DNA of 64,000 bases. Source: CAWAQA01 sp963784065. GTDB taxonomy: Bacteria; Acidobacteriota; Vicinamibacteria; Vicinamibacterales; UBA2999. Location: positions 124,001 to 188,000 of the forward strand of contig CAWAQA010000008.1 in the NCBI GenBank assembly GCA_963784065.1, read 5' to 3'. The notes beneath the pieces are model-generated. The model worked only from the letters and a program-made list of their open reading frames with translations. It had not been told where the DNA came from and searched no databases. The stretch's first letter is position 1. Each line of letters starts with the position of its first letter. The translations under genes and the position numbers were made by a program. This document shows positions 9,321-19,334 of the stretch, in pieces.

Positions 9321-10345
9321 AGATCGCTATCGATGCCCGGGAGCTGCAGGGCAAGCCCACGGGCGTCGGCCGATACGTCTCGGAGCTCCTCGCGGCGTGG
9401 AAGTCGATACCGGCGGCCTCGGCGCACGAGTTCATCCTGTTGCGGCCCGGCAGCGACCGCGGGGGAACACGGTGGGAGCAGCTGGCGCTGCCCGGGCTGG
9501 TGCGGCGCGCCGGTGCCGGCGTGCTGTTCGCGCCGGCGTACACCGGGCCGCTGCGCTGTCCGGTGCCGATGGTCGTCGCGATCCACGACGTGTCGTTTGC
9601 CGCGCATCCCGAGTGGTTTTCGTGGCGCGAAGGGCTGCGGCGCCGCGTGCTGACGAGGATGTCCGCACGCCGCGCGGCGCGCGTGCTGACGATCTCGGAA
9701 TTCTCGAAGCGCGAAATCATCCGCCACTTCGGCGTCGACGCCTCGAAGGTTGCGGTGACGTATCCCGGGGTCACCTCGATGGCAGACGTGCCACCCTCGG
9801 ATCGAGAGGCGGTGGTGCTGTATGTCGGCTCCGTATTCAACCGTCGCCACGTGCCCGAGCTCATCGATGGATTCGCACGCCTGGCGCGGCGCCAGCCTGC
9901 GGTTCGTCTCGAGATCGTCGGCGACAACCGGACGATGCCACGGCTCGATCTCGACGGCCTCGTACGCGCGTCGGGAGTCGCCGATCGGATCCGGATCCGG
10001 TCGTACGTGGCTGACGAGGAACTACGACAGCTGTATCGACAAGCGCGTGCGTTTGCGTTCCTCTCCGACTATGAGGGCTTCGGGCTCACGCCTGTCGAGG
10101 CGCTGTCCGCGCGCATTCCCATTGTCGTGCTCGACACACCGATCGCGAGGGAGATCTACGGCGGCGCGGCGATCCACGTGCCGCGCCCCGATCCTGGCCT
10201 GATCGAGTCCGCGCTCGAACGCGCGCTCTTCGACCAGGCCGAGCGGTCCCGCGTGCTCGACGCGTCCGCGGCGGTGCTCGCCCGCTACTCCTGGGAGGAG
10301 TGCGCGCATCGGACGCTCCAGATCCTGCTCGCCTGCGCCCGCTGA
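9317..10345 (+). CDS. Family 4 glycosyltransferase
   Basis: An intact 342-residue GT-B enzyme. The start at 9317 (MKIAIDARELQGKPTGVGRY) overlaps the previous stop as ATGA, so I reject the longer upstream frame. It has the acceptor loop GKPTGVGRYVSELL, the donor domain YVGSVFNRRHVPELIDGFARL and the EX7E region LSDYEGFGLTPVEALSARIP. It is paralogous to the genes at 8174 and 11396. It probably adds one sugar of the polysaccharide repeat unit on the cytoplasmic face. Confidence 0.9.
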   Translation: MKIAIDARELQGKPTGVGRYVSELLAAWKSIPAASAHEFILLRPGSDRGGTRWEQLALPGLVRRAGAGVLFAPAYTGPLRCPVPMVVAIHDVSFAAHPEWFSWREGLRRRVLTRMSARRAARVLTISEFSKREIIRHFGVDASKVAVTYPGVTSMADVPPSDREAVVLYVGSVFNRRHVPELIDGFARLARRQPAVRLEIVGDNRTMPRLDLDGLVRASGVADRIRIRSYVADEELRQLYRQARAFAFLSDYEGFGLTPVEALSARIPIVVLDTPIAREIYGGAAIHVPRPDPGLIESALERALFDQAERSRVLDASAAVLARYSWEECAHRTLQILLACAR

Positions 10346-10347
10346 CC

Positions 10348-11173
10348 ATGCCGAGGCTATCGATCGTCATCGTGACCTACAACTCGCGGGCGGACGTCGA
10401 GGCCTGTCTTCATTCGCTCACGCGAGATCGTCCCCGTATCGACCACGAGATCGTCGTCGTGGACAACGCATCGTCGGACGGAACGGCTGAAGCCGTGCGC
10501 GCGCGCTGGCCGGCGGTGCGGGTCCTCGACGCCGGCGGCAACGTCGGGTTCGCCGCCGGGAACAACATCGGCATCCGCCAGACGTTCGGCGAGCTGGTGC
10601 TGTTGTTGAACCCCGACACGATCGTGCCGCCGGGCGCGATCGACAGTCTGGTCCGCGTGCTCGACCGGGATCCGGGTGCAGCCGCGGCGGGACCGCGTCT
10701 CGTGGACGCCGAGGGGCGCGCGGAGCTGTCATTCGGCCGCATGATTTCGCCGCTCGCCGAGTTCAGACAGAAGCTTCTCGTCACCGGGCACGACCGCCGC
10801 GTTCCCGGCATCTCGCACTACGTGGAACGGACGACGCGACGCGCGCGTCCCGTGGATTGGGTCAGCGGCGCCTGTCTGCTCGTGCGACGGGTGGACGCGG
10901 AGTCGGTGGGCCTGCTGGACGAGCGCTATTTCATGTACGCGGAGGATGTCGACTTCTGCGCGGCACTGCGGCGCCCGCGGCCGTCGCGTGCTGTTCACGC
11001 CGGACGCGGAAATCACTCATCTTCGGGGGCGGTCCGCCGCCACCGCTCGCAGCGTCACCGACCAGGCCTATCGGCGGAGTCAACTGGCGTTCTATGCCAG
11101 GCACCATCCGCGCTGGGTGCCGTTCTTGCGAGGGTATCTGCGACTGCGAGGACGGCTGCCCCCAGGGTCGTAA
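10348..11173 (+). CDS. Family 2 glycosyltransferase, rhamnosyltransferase-like (one frame break)
   Basis: A GT-A enzyme of about 275 residues starting 2 bp after the previous stop. It has SIVIVTYNSRADVEACL, VVVDNASSDGTAEAV, the NVGFAAGNNIGI segment and the NPDT metal site. The acceptor region has WVSGACLLVRR and ERYFMYAEDVDFC, typical of WcaA/RfbF-type enzymes. The frame changes near 10975, continuing with RRVLFTPDAEITHLRG. It is followed by an unusual repeat-filled spacer. Confidence 0.85.
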
Positions 11174-11177
11174 CGAT

Positions 11178-11318
11178 GAGTGGCGCCGGTGCAATCTCTC
11201 ACGCCTGTCGGTGCCGTCCCGCTGACGCGTGTCGGTGCCGTCCCGCTCACCATTGTCGGTACAATGCGCTGACACTTGCCGGTGCAAGCTTCTGCCGGTC
11301 GTCGGTGCACGCACCAAC
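11178..11318. repeat. Tandem array of six CGGT-centred mini-hairpins, period 22-24 bp
   Basis: The 222 bp spacer between two glycosyltransferases holds six copies of a degenerate unit with a CGGT core at 11187, 11209, 11233, 11257, 11280 and 11303. Two units are nearly identical (TGTCGGTGCCGTCCCGCT at 11206 and 11230). The unit at 11251-11266 is a perfect hairpin (CATTGT, CGGT, ACAATG). The next, 11275-11288, is CTTGC, CGGT, GCAAG, differing by compensating T-A to C-G changes. At 11302-11318 the arms are GTCGGTGC and GCACCAAC. A seventh core is inverted at 11357-11360. It could be a DNA operator array or a set of RNA hairpins. Confidence 0.75.
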
Positions 11319-11383
11319 AGCGTCGTGGGTGGCACTGACCATGCGCAGCTGATTGCACCGACAGCGAAGGGCCGGCCTCCCCA

Positions 11384-11389
11384 TATAAT
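11384..11389 (+). promoter_or_regulatory. -10 box TATAAT, leaderless arrangement
   Basis: A perfect TATAAT lies 6 bp before the GTG start at 11396 and directly after the hairpin array. Transcription would begin at or next to the GTG, so the message should be leaderless. No convincing -35 element sits 17 bp upstream, which leaves room for an activator bound to the array. Confidence 0.6.
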
Positions 11390-11395
11390 CCATAA

Positions 11396-12514
11396 GTGCG
11401 TGTCGCCATTGATGCCCGGAAGCTTCATGATTTCGGCATCGGAACCTACATCCGCAATCTGCTCCGGCACCTGGCGCGGATCGATCAGCTGAACGAATAC
11501 GTCCTGCTCTGTCAGGAACCCGACCTCGGGGTCGCGGCTCAGCTCGGGCCGAACTTCCGCACCGTGCTCGAGTCGTCGCCGAACTACTCCCTGCGCGAGC
11601 AGATCCATATCCCGTGGCTGTTGCGGCGCGTCCGGCCCGACGTCTTCCACGCACCGCACTACGTGCTGCCGCCGGCGGTCCGCTGCCGGTCGGTCGTGAC
11701 GATCCACGACTGCATCCACCTGATGTTTCCGCAGTACCTGCCGAACCGCGCCGCCTACGCCTACGCGAAGGCGTCGATGTGGAACGCCGCCAAGCGATCG
11801 GACCGGGTGCTCACCGTGTCGGAAGCCTCGAAGCGCGACATCCTGCACTTCTTCAGCGTCCGGCCCGAGAAGGTGGTCGTCGTCTACAACGCGATTGACG
11901 AACGGTTCTGGATCGCGCCGAAGGAAGAGGACATGGCGCGCGTCCGCGAACGCTACCAGCTCGATCACGGCTTCGTGCTGTACGTCGGCAACATCAAGCC
12001 GCACAAGAATCTCGTGCGTTTGATCGAGGCGTTCGACGAGCTGCGCAAGGAAGGGGGCTTCGACGAACTGAAGCTGCTGATCATCGGCGACGAGATCTCG
12101 CGGCTCCCGGCGTTGCGGCGCGCGGTCCACAGCCACAAGCTGCACAAGCAGGTGCGCTTCCTCGGCTACCTGCCGGACGAGACGCTGGCGATCCTGTACC
12201 GGCTGGCGGCGGTCTTCGTGTTTCCGTCCCTCTACGAAGGGTTCGGCCTGCCGCCGCTCGAGGCGATGGCGAGCGGCACACCGGTGGTGACGTCGAACGT
12301 CTCGTCGCTCCCGGAGGTGGCCGGCGACGCAGCCGTCCTGGTCGATCCGTACGACTCGCACGCGATCGCGGACGGCATCCGGCGCGTCCTGACCGATCCG
12401 GCGCTGGCGCAGGACCTGCGGTTGAAGGGCCTGGTGCGGGCGCGCGAGTTCTCGTGGGAACGCTCGGTGGCGCGCACGTGCGAGCTCTACAAAGAAGTCG
12501 GCGAACGGCAGTGA
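11396..12514 (+). CDS. Family 4 glycosyltransferase
   Basis: An intact 372-residue GT-B enzyme with a GTG start. It has the acceptor loop HDFGIGTYIRNLLRHL, the donor domain LYVGNIKPHKNLVRLIEAF and the EX7E segment PSLYEGFGLPPLEAMASG. The middle (PEKVVVVYNAIDERFW) is typical of mannosyl/rhamnosyl-transferases of the GT4 family. It has its own TATAAT box, so it may be the first gene of a second transcription unit (11396-15062). Its stop overlaps the next gene by GTGA. Confidence 0.9.
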   Translation: MRVAIDARKLHDFGIGTYIRNLLRHLARIDQLNEYVLLCQEPDLGVAAQLGPNFRTVLESSPNYSLREQIHIPWLLRRVRPDVFHAPHYVLPPAVRCRSVVTIHDCIHLMFPQYLPNRAAYAYAKASMWNAAKRSDRVLTVSEASKRDILHFFSVRPEKVVVVYNAIDERFWIAPKEEDMARVRERYQLDHGFVLYVGNIKPHKNLVRLIEAFDELRKEGGFDELKLLIIGDEISRLPALRRAVHSHKLHKQVRFLGYLPDETLAILYRLAAVFVFPSLYEGFGLPPLEAMASGTPVVTSNVSSLPEVAGDAAVLVDPYDSHAIADGIRRVLTDPALAQDLRLKGLVRAREFSWERSVARTCELYKEVGERQ

Positions 12515-13626
12515 GAGTCGCCCTGGTGCACGACTGGCTCACGGGCATGCGCGGCGGCGAGAAGGTGCTCGACGCGCTCTGCGAGCTGCATCCGGACGCC
12601 GACATCTTCACGCTGCTGCACGACCGCGGGTCCGTGTCGCCGTCGATCGAGCGCCATCGCATCGAAACGTCGTTCGTGCAGCGGCTCCCCTTCGCGCGAA
12701 CGAAGTACCGCAGCTATCTCCCGCTGTTTCCGATGGCCGTGGAGCAGTTCGACCTCGATCCGTACGATCTGGTCATCAGCTCCAGCCACTGCGTGGCCAA
12801 GTCGGCCGTCGCGCCGGGGCGGGCGCGCCACCTCTGCTACTGCTTTTCGCCGATGCGGTACGCGTGGGACCAGTTCGACGCCTACTTCGGACCGGCGCGG
12901 GTCGGCGCGGTTGAAGAGCCGCTGGTTCTACCGTCCGGCGCTGGCGCGGCTCGCGCGCTGGGACGCCGCCACCTCGGCGCGCCCCGATCGCTTTGCGGCC
13001 ATCTCGCGCCACGTTGCGGGTCGGATCCGCCGATACTATAATCGCGAGGCGTCGATCGTGTATCCGCCCGCCGACACGGTCTTCTATCACCCCGACGCGG
13101 TTTCACCCGGCAGCCATTTCCTCATCGTGTCGGCGTTGGTGCCGTACAAGCGGGTGGACCTCGCGATCGCCGCATGCGCACGGGCGGGCGCCCGGCTGCG
13201 CATCGTCGGCACCGGGCCCGAGCGCGCCCGCCTCGAGCGCGAAGCGGGGAGCAGAGGTGGAATTCCTCGGAGGACTCACCGACGAGGAGATTCGCGACGA
13301 GTATCGGCGTGCACGTGCCGTGATCCTGCCCGGCGAGGAGGACTTCGGGATCGTCCCGGTCGAGGCGCAGGCCTGCGGCCGGCCCGTCGTGGCGCTCGGC
13401 GCGCGGGGGCGCCCTGGAGACGGTCATCGACGGCGAGACCGGCGTGCTGTTCGACGAGACCAGCGTGGACGCGCTGGCGGCCGCGCTCGATCGCGTGACA
13501 CGCCTCTCCTTCGACGCGGCCCGCATCCGGCGGCACGCCGAGCAGTTTTCGCGGGATCGCCACCTGCAGCAGATGCGGGCGCTCATCGACGAGACGATGC
13601 GCGCACCCGCCGGGAGCCGATGGTAA
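12511..13626 (+). CDS. Family 4 glycosyltransferase, WbaZ-like (three frame breaks)
   Basis: An approximately 370-residue GT-B enzyme with a GTG start coupled to the preceding stop. The opening MRVALVHDWLTGMRGGEKVL and the CYCFSPMRYAWDQFDAYFG segment are typical of O-antigen mannosyltransferases of the WbaZ group. The C-terminal part has FLIVSALVPYKRVDLAIAA, EFLGGLTDEEIRDEYRRA and PGEEDFGIVPVEAQACGRP. The frame changes near 12905, 13250 and 13410; every segment is recognisable, so indels are the likely cause. The stop overlaps the next gene by 7 bp. Confidence 0.85.
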
Positions 13627-15062
13627 GACGCTACAACCGCCTGCTCGTCGCCTTCTACGTGATGACGGACGCCATGCTGGCCATGTGGGCGTTCATCCTC
13701 GCGTATGGCATCCGCTTCGAGAGCGGGCTCATCCCGGTGACGCGCGGCTATCCGCCCATCGAGAACTACATCAACATGCTGCCGTTCGTGGCGCTGTTGA
13801 CGCCGCTCGCGTTCCAGTTGCAGGGGGGCTACCGCCTGCGCCGCGGGCGGTCGCGCGTCGATGACTTCTTCGCGGTGCTGATCGGCAGCATCCTCGCGGT
13901 GATGTTCGTCGTGTCCTCCACGCTCTACGTGCAGACCTACTACGTCTCCGAGGAAGCCAAGGCGGCCGGAGCGTACGAAGTCTCACAGCTCGTCTGGCCG
14001 CTGTTTCTGATCCTGACCGTCGCATTCAGCTACATGTCGCGCGAGGTCGTGCGCGAGCTGCTCGAGCGCCGCTGGCGCGCCGGCATCGGGCTCAAGCGGA
14101 TTCTCATCGCCGGCGCCGGGGATCTCGGCCGCATGGTCGCCGACCGCATCCTGCAGCACCGGGAGCTCGGCTACCAGGTGATCGGCTTCGTCGACGACCG
14201 CGCCGGCGGGGATCACATCGGCTACCGCGGCCTGCCGCTGCTCGGGACGCTCGAGGAGGCGGGGGACATCGCCCAGCGCGAGCGCATCGATCATCTCTAC
14301 GTCGCGCTGCCGATTGATGAGCACGCCAAGCTGCTCGACCTGATGGAGGTCGCGAGCCGCGAGTGCATCGACGTCAAGGTCGTCCCCGACCTGCTCCAGT
14401 TCATCGCCCTGCGCGCCAGGCTCGAGGACCTCGACGGTCTCCCGATCATCAACGTCAACGACGTCCCGCTCCAGGGCTTCAACTCCTGGCTGAAGCGCGG
14501 CATCGACGTGGTGCTCTCTGCCGCGGCGCTGCTCGCGCTCGCCCTGCCGCTGGCGTTCATCGCCGCCCTGGTGAAATGGACGTCGCGCGGACCGGTCTTC
14601 TACGAGCAGGAGCGGATGGGGCTCGACGGCAAGGCGTTCAGCGTCTACAAGTTCCGTTCGATGTTCCGGGACGCGGAAGAGACGACCGGACCGATCTGGG
14701 CGCGCGAGAACGATCCGCGGATCACGCCGCTCGGCCGCTGGCTGCGCCGGTTCGATCTCGACGAGCTGCCGCAGTTCTGGAACGTCCTCAAGGGCGACAT
14801 GTCCATCGTCGGCCCGCGGCCGGAGCGGCCGTTCTTCGTCGAGCAGTTCAAGCACCGCATCCCGCAGTACATGCTGCGCCACAAGGTGAAGGCCGGCATC
14901 ACCGGCTGGGCGCAGGTGAACGGCTGGCGCGGCAACACCTCGCTCGAAAAGCGCATCGAGTACGACCTGTATTACATCGAGAACTGGTCGGTCACCCTCG
15001 ACCTCAAGATCATGTGGCTGACGCTGTTTCGCGGCCTGTTCCAACGCGACGTCGCCTACTAG
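13620..15062 (+). CDS. Polyprenyl-phosphate sugar-1-phosphate transferase (WbaP/EpsE type)
   Basis: A 480-residue inner-membrane enzyme that starts repeat-unit assembly by moving a sugar-1-phosphate from a UDP-sugar to undecaprenyl phosphate. Four N-terminal membrane segments (residues 1-135) precede a CoA-binding-like domain with GAGDLGRMVADRI (about 163-270). A membrane re-entrant helix follows near 290, then the catalytic bacterial sugar transferase domain: KFRSMFRDAEE, DELPQFWNVLKGDMSIVGPR with the catalytic Asp-Glu pair, and AGITGWAQVNGWRGNTS. The frame is intact. ATG at 13620 overlaps the previous gene. This gene defines the locus as Wzx/Wzy- or ABC-type polysaccharide synthesis. Confidence 0.95.
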   Translation: MVRRYNRLLVAFYVMTDAMLAMWAFILAYGIRFESGLIPVTRGYPPIENYINMLPFVALLTPLAFQLQGGYRLRRGRSRVDDFFAVLIGSILAVMFVVSSTLYVQTYYVSEEAKAAGAYEVSQLVWPLFLILTVAFSYMSREVVRELLERRWRAGIGLKRILIAGAGDLGRMVADRILQHRELGYQVIGFVDDRAGGDHIGYRGLPLLGTLEEAGDIAQRERIDHLYVALPIDEHAKLLDLMEVASRECIDVKVVPDLLQFIALRARLEDLDGLPIINVNDVPLQGFNSWLKRGIDVVLSAAALLALALPLAFIAALVKWTSRGPVFYEQERMGLDGKAFSVYKFRSMFRDAEETTGPIWARENDPRITPLGRWLRRFDLDELPQFWNVLKGDMSIVGPRPERPFFVEQFKHRIPQYMLRHKVKAGITGWAQVNGWRGNTSLEKRIEYDLYYIENWSVTLDLKIMWLTLFRGLFQRDVAY

Positions 15063-15162
15063 TCCGACTGCGTCTGATTGTCCATGCGACACCGATCCGG
15101 CTCATCGCCGCAATCAGGCCGCGTCGAGTTGTAGATGACGCGCAAACCAGACCGACCTTCCT

Positions 15163-16090
<928 letters not shown>

Positions 16091-16108
16091 TCGATTGCCC
16101 GCCGTCGA

Positions 16109-16675
16109 TCATCCCTCGGCCGCAGGCTCGTTGATCAGCCGGCGGAGCTTGATGAAGTAGTCGGCGCTCGAGATCACGGTGAGCCCCAGCGAGAGCCACA
16201 CGAAGACATCCACCACAATCGACGTCTCGCGCCGCCAGTTGAAGACCATGACCACGACGCTGGTCACGATGAAGGTCGCCGTCGCCAGCTTCCCCCAGAT
16301 CGACGGACGGAACGTGCGCGGGCCGATCGCGAGGTTCACGATCGCCACCACGCCGACGATGACGATGTCGCGGCTGATCACGAGCACCGTCAGCCACAGC
16401 GGGAGATGGTTGGTGAGCGGGATGTCCGGGAGCGTGAGCACGATGAACGTGGTGACGAGCAGCAGCTTGTCGGCCATCGGGTCGAGCCACGCGCCGAGGC
16501 TCGTGCGCTGCCCGGTCCAGCGCGCGATCAGGCCGTCGAGCGCGTCGGTCAGCCCCGCCACCACGAACGTCACCAGCGCGGCGCCGAGGTAGTCGTAGAC
16601 GACGAACAACACGAACGCCGGCGTCAGGACGATCCGCAGGATCGTGAGCTGGTTCGCAAGCGTCAGGTAACGCAC
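16109..16675 (-). CDS. pgsA: CDP-diacylglycerol-glycerol-3-phosphate 3-phosphatidyltransferase
   Basis: A 188-residue integral membrane enzyme that makes phosphatidylglycerol phosphate. It has the CDP-alcohol phosphotransferase signature, with Asp residues and the AR pair, in DALDGLIARWTGQRTSLG followed by WLDPMADKLL. Four to five hydrophobic helices are visible. Length matches the family and the frame is intact. It lies 24 bp downstream of the TPR/SLH lipoprotein gene. Confidence 0.92.
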   Translation of the reverse strand: MRYLTLANQLTILRIVLTPAFVLFVVYDYLGAALVTFVVAGLTDALDGLIARWTGQRTSLGAWLDPMADKLLLVTTFIVLTLPDIPLTNHLPLWLTVLVISRDIVIVGVVAIVNLAIGPRTFRPSIWGKLATATFIVTSVVVMVFNWRRETSIVVDVFVWLSLGLTVISSADYFIKLRRLINEPAAEG

Positions 16676-16699
16676 GGCACGAAAGATCGCGCTGGACGA

Positions 16700-18053
16700 C
16701 TACAGCGCCCCGGCGGCGAGCGCGCGGAGACGATCGATGGCCCCGACCGCTTCGGCGCCGGTGACACCGCGCCCCACTTCGAAGCGATCGCCGTCGAGCA
16801 TCGGCATGACGCCAGAGGCCACCGCCACGGAGGCGGCGGGATAGCTCAAGTGACCGGCGCCAAGGTCGCTGAACCGCGGCCGCTCGGTGATCCTGGCGCG
16901 AAGCTCGGGCCGGTCGGCGGCGAGGAGCGACACAAGACGGCTGACCGCGGCGGCGAGGTCCCCGCGACGGAGCGGGGCGCGGGGCTGGAACGTGTGATTC
17001 TCGAACGCCTCGATGACGCCCGCCTGCGCGGCCTGCGTGACCCAGGGCGGCCGCCCAGTGGCCGCCGATATCCGTGAGGACGACCTGCCGGGGCGGGGCC
17101 GCACGAAGCAGCGGCTCGAGGCGCACGCCGATGAGCGCCGCGAGATCGCCGCGGGTCATCTCCGAGGCGGCAGGAATGGCGCGGAATTCGGCCGGCAGCT
17201 TCGCGTCCCGTGCCCTCTCTGCCACCGCCGCAATCCGGGCGGAGAGCGCGCTGTCCGGCTCGATGTCCACCGCCTTGCGGTACGCGGCCTCGGCGCCGGC
17301 GTAGTCCTGCTGCTGCTCGAGGATTTCACCAATCTGCACGAGCGAGACGGAATCGCCCGGGTCGAGATCCGCCGCGCGCCGGAAATGGTCGAGCGCAATC
17401 TGGACATTCCCGTCCTGCCGTTCGAGCAGGCCGAGCTCCCGATGCAGGAACGCGCTGTCGGGGGTGGCCTTCAGCGCGCCCTCGTAACCGGCGCGAGCCT
17501 CGGCGCGACGGCCGGCGGCCGCGGCCGCCCGCGCCTCGGAAATCACGTCCTGGAGATCGCGGAAGCGCAGGACCTCGACGCGCCGCGCGAGATCGGTGAG
17601 CGAGCTGTCCACGGCGAGCGCGGCTTCGAACGCCGCCAACGCCTCGTTGTCGCGTCCGAGGGCGAGCAGCGTCTGGCCGCGTCCGATCAGCGCGGGCACG
17701 TACTGCGGCGCCGCGCCGAGGGCGGCGTCGAACGCGCTCACGGCGCGGTCGTGCTCCTGGCGCGCCAGCGCCACGTAGCCGGCGCCGGCCTGCGCCGGAT
17801 AGAGCGAGGGCGACCGCTTCAACGCCGCCGCAAACTCCCGATCGGCGCCGCCGAGATCGCCGTTCTGCAGGAATCGCCAGCCGGTATCGATCCGTTCCGC
17901 CCCGGGAGTACGCCGCAGTTCCTGTGGCACGGCCGGAAACACGAAATCGGTGTAGCGCGGCACCGATGGGACCGGTGGCACCGTGCGCGAGGCGCAGGCG
18001 CCGGCCAGGAGGAGCAGTCCCACGACGATTGCCAGTCTTGTCTTACACCACAT
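16700..18053 (-). CDS. TPR-repeat lipoprotein with S-layer homology domains (one frame break)
   Basis: A roughly 450-residue exported protein. The N-terminal lipoprotein signal ends LLLLAGACAS with the lipidated Cys at residue 20. Residues 55-270 are tetratricopeptide repeats (for example LYPAQAGAGYVALARQEHDR and ALIGRGQTLLALGRDNEALA). The C-terminal third has two S-layer homology-type repeats: VVLTDIGGHW, then after a frame change near 17045 QAGVIEAFENHTFQPRAPLR and FSDLGAGHLSYPAASVAVAS. A TPR plus SLH layout suggests an envelope scaffold that contacts peptidoglycan or its secondary polymers. Its start overlaps hflX by 11 bp. Confidence 0.8.
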
Positions 18054-19319
18054 CGCTCGCCTCTTCCGCTGCCGGCGTCGTCAGCCGCTCGATGAAACGC
18101 CGCGGCACATCGGCCTCGATGACAACGCGACCGTTGGTCGCCACGTGGCTGACGACCCGGGCCACGCGGTACAGCCGCGACGATCTGCTGACGGTCGAAG
18201 TCCTTGTTGCTGTCGAACACAATCGTAATCCGGCGCGTGTCGAGCGCAAGGCGCGAAGCCACCATCTGCAGCAATTCGCCGACGCCCTCGCCGGAGGCTC
18301 GCGGAAATCAGGGCAGCGGCGGGGTCGGCGGCACGCAGCCGCCGCCGCTCATCTGGCGTGATCGCATCGACCTTGTTATAGACCTCGATGAAGGGCACAT
18401 CGGCCGCGCCGACTTCTTCGAGCACGCGGCGAACGGCGGCGATGTGGCGATCGCGGTCCGGAGTGGCCGCGTCGATGACGTGGAGCGCGAGCTCGGCTTC
18501 GGCCACTTCTTCGAGGGTCGCCCGGAAGGCGGCCACGAGCGCGTGCGGCAGCCGGTCGATGAAGCCGACCGTATCCGAAACGAGCAGCTCCCGGCTGTCC
18601 GGCAGCCGCACCTGCCGCACCAGCGGATCCAGGGTCACGAACAGCGCGTCGGAGGCAACCGCCCGCTCGTTGGTCAGGCGGTTGAACAACGTGGTCTTGC
18701 CGGCGTTGGTATAGCCCACGAGCGCGACCGTCGGCACCGACTGCTTCTGCCGCCGCTCGCGCAGCTGCGACCGCCGCTGGCGAACCTGGTCGATCTCGCG
18801 CTGAATCGCCTGGATCCGGGCGCGGATCCGGCGGCGATCGGTCTCGAGCTTCGTTTCACCCGGACCGCGCGTGCCGATGCCGCCGCCAAGGCGTGAAAGC
18901 GCGGCGCCGGCGCCAACCAGGCGAGGCAGCAGGTACTTGAGCTGCGCCAGCTCGACCTGCCACTTGCCTTCGCGGGTGCGTGCACGCCTGGCGAAGATGT
19001 CGAGAATCAGCTGCGTGCGGTCGATGACCTTCCGCTCGAGCTTCTCCTCGAGCTGCCGCAGCTGCGCCGGCGTCAGCTCGTTGTCGAAGATGACGAGCCC
19101 GGCGTCCGCTTCAGCGCACGCCGCCGCGAGGTTCGCGACCTTGCCGCTGCCGATGAACGTCGCCGGGTCCGGCCGCGATCGCTCCTGCAGCATCCGCAGC
19201 ACGACCGAGGCGCCGGCCGCATCGGCGAGGCCGGCGAGCTCGTCCATGGAATGCTCGGCTTCAATGCGGCGCGCGGATCCGCTCACCAGACCGACCAGCG
19301 CCGCGCGTTCAACCGCCAT
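18043..19319 (-). CDS. hflX: GTPase HflX (two frame breaks near the C-terminus)
   Basis: A ribosome-associated GTPase that splits stalled ribosomes under stress. The N-terminal domain has FIGSGKVANLAAACAEADAG and IFDNELTPAQLRQLEEKL, then the helical linker GGGIGTRGPGETKLETDRR. The G domain has G1 GYTNAGKTTLFN, G3 DTVGFID and G4 NKVD. Near 18300 and 18190 the frame changes; the C-terminal domain continues with LDTRRITIVFDSNKDFD and ATNGRVVIEADVPRRFIERL. It ends inside the start of the lipoprotein gene. Confidence 0.9.
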
Positions 19320-19328
19320 ACCGCCCTT

Positions 19329-19334
19329 ATCGTA
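19329..19334 (-). promoter_or_regulatory. Candidate -10 box (TACGAT) for hflX
   Basis: On the minus strand TACGAT lies 9 bp before the hflX ATG, in a 15 bp gap after the MFS stop codon. It fits the short -10-to-start spacing found elsewhere in the window. hflX might also be read through from upstream. Confidence 0.35.

Noticed and set aside
11178..11318. Possible CRISPR array
   Set aside because: Units are about 23 bp with no unique spacers, degenerate, and there are no cas genes. The heptad arrays were rejected as CRISPR for the same reasons.
10931..12361. A 476-codon minus-strand frame opposite the glycosyltransferase genes
   Set aside because: It is antisense to an intact GT4 gene, is rich in Arg/His/Val/Asp as usual for antisense GC-rich frames, and shows no motif. 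The same holds for long antisense frames at 25262-26518, 31890-33518 and 62660-63964.
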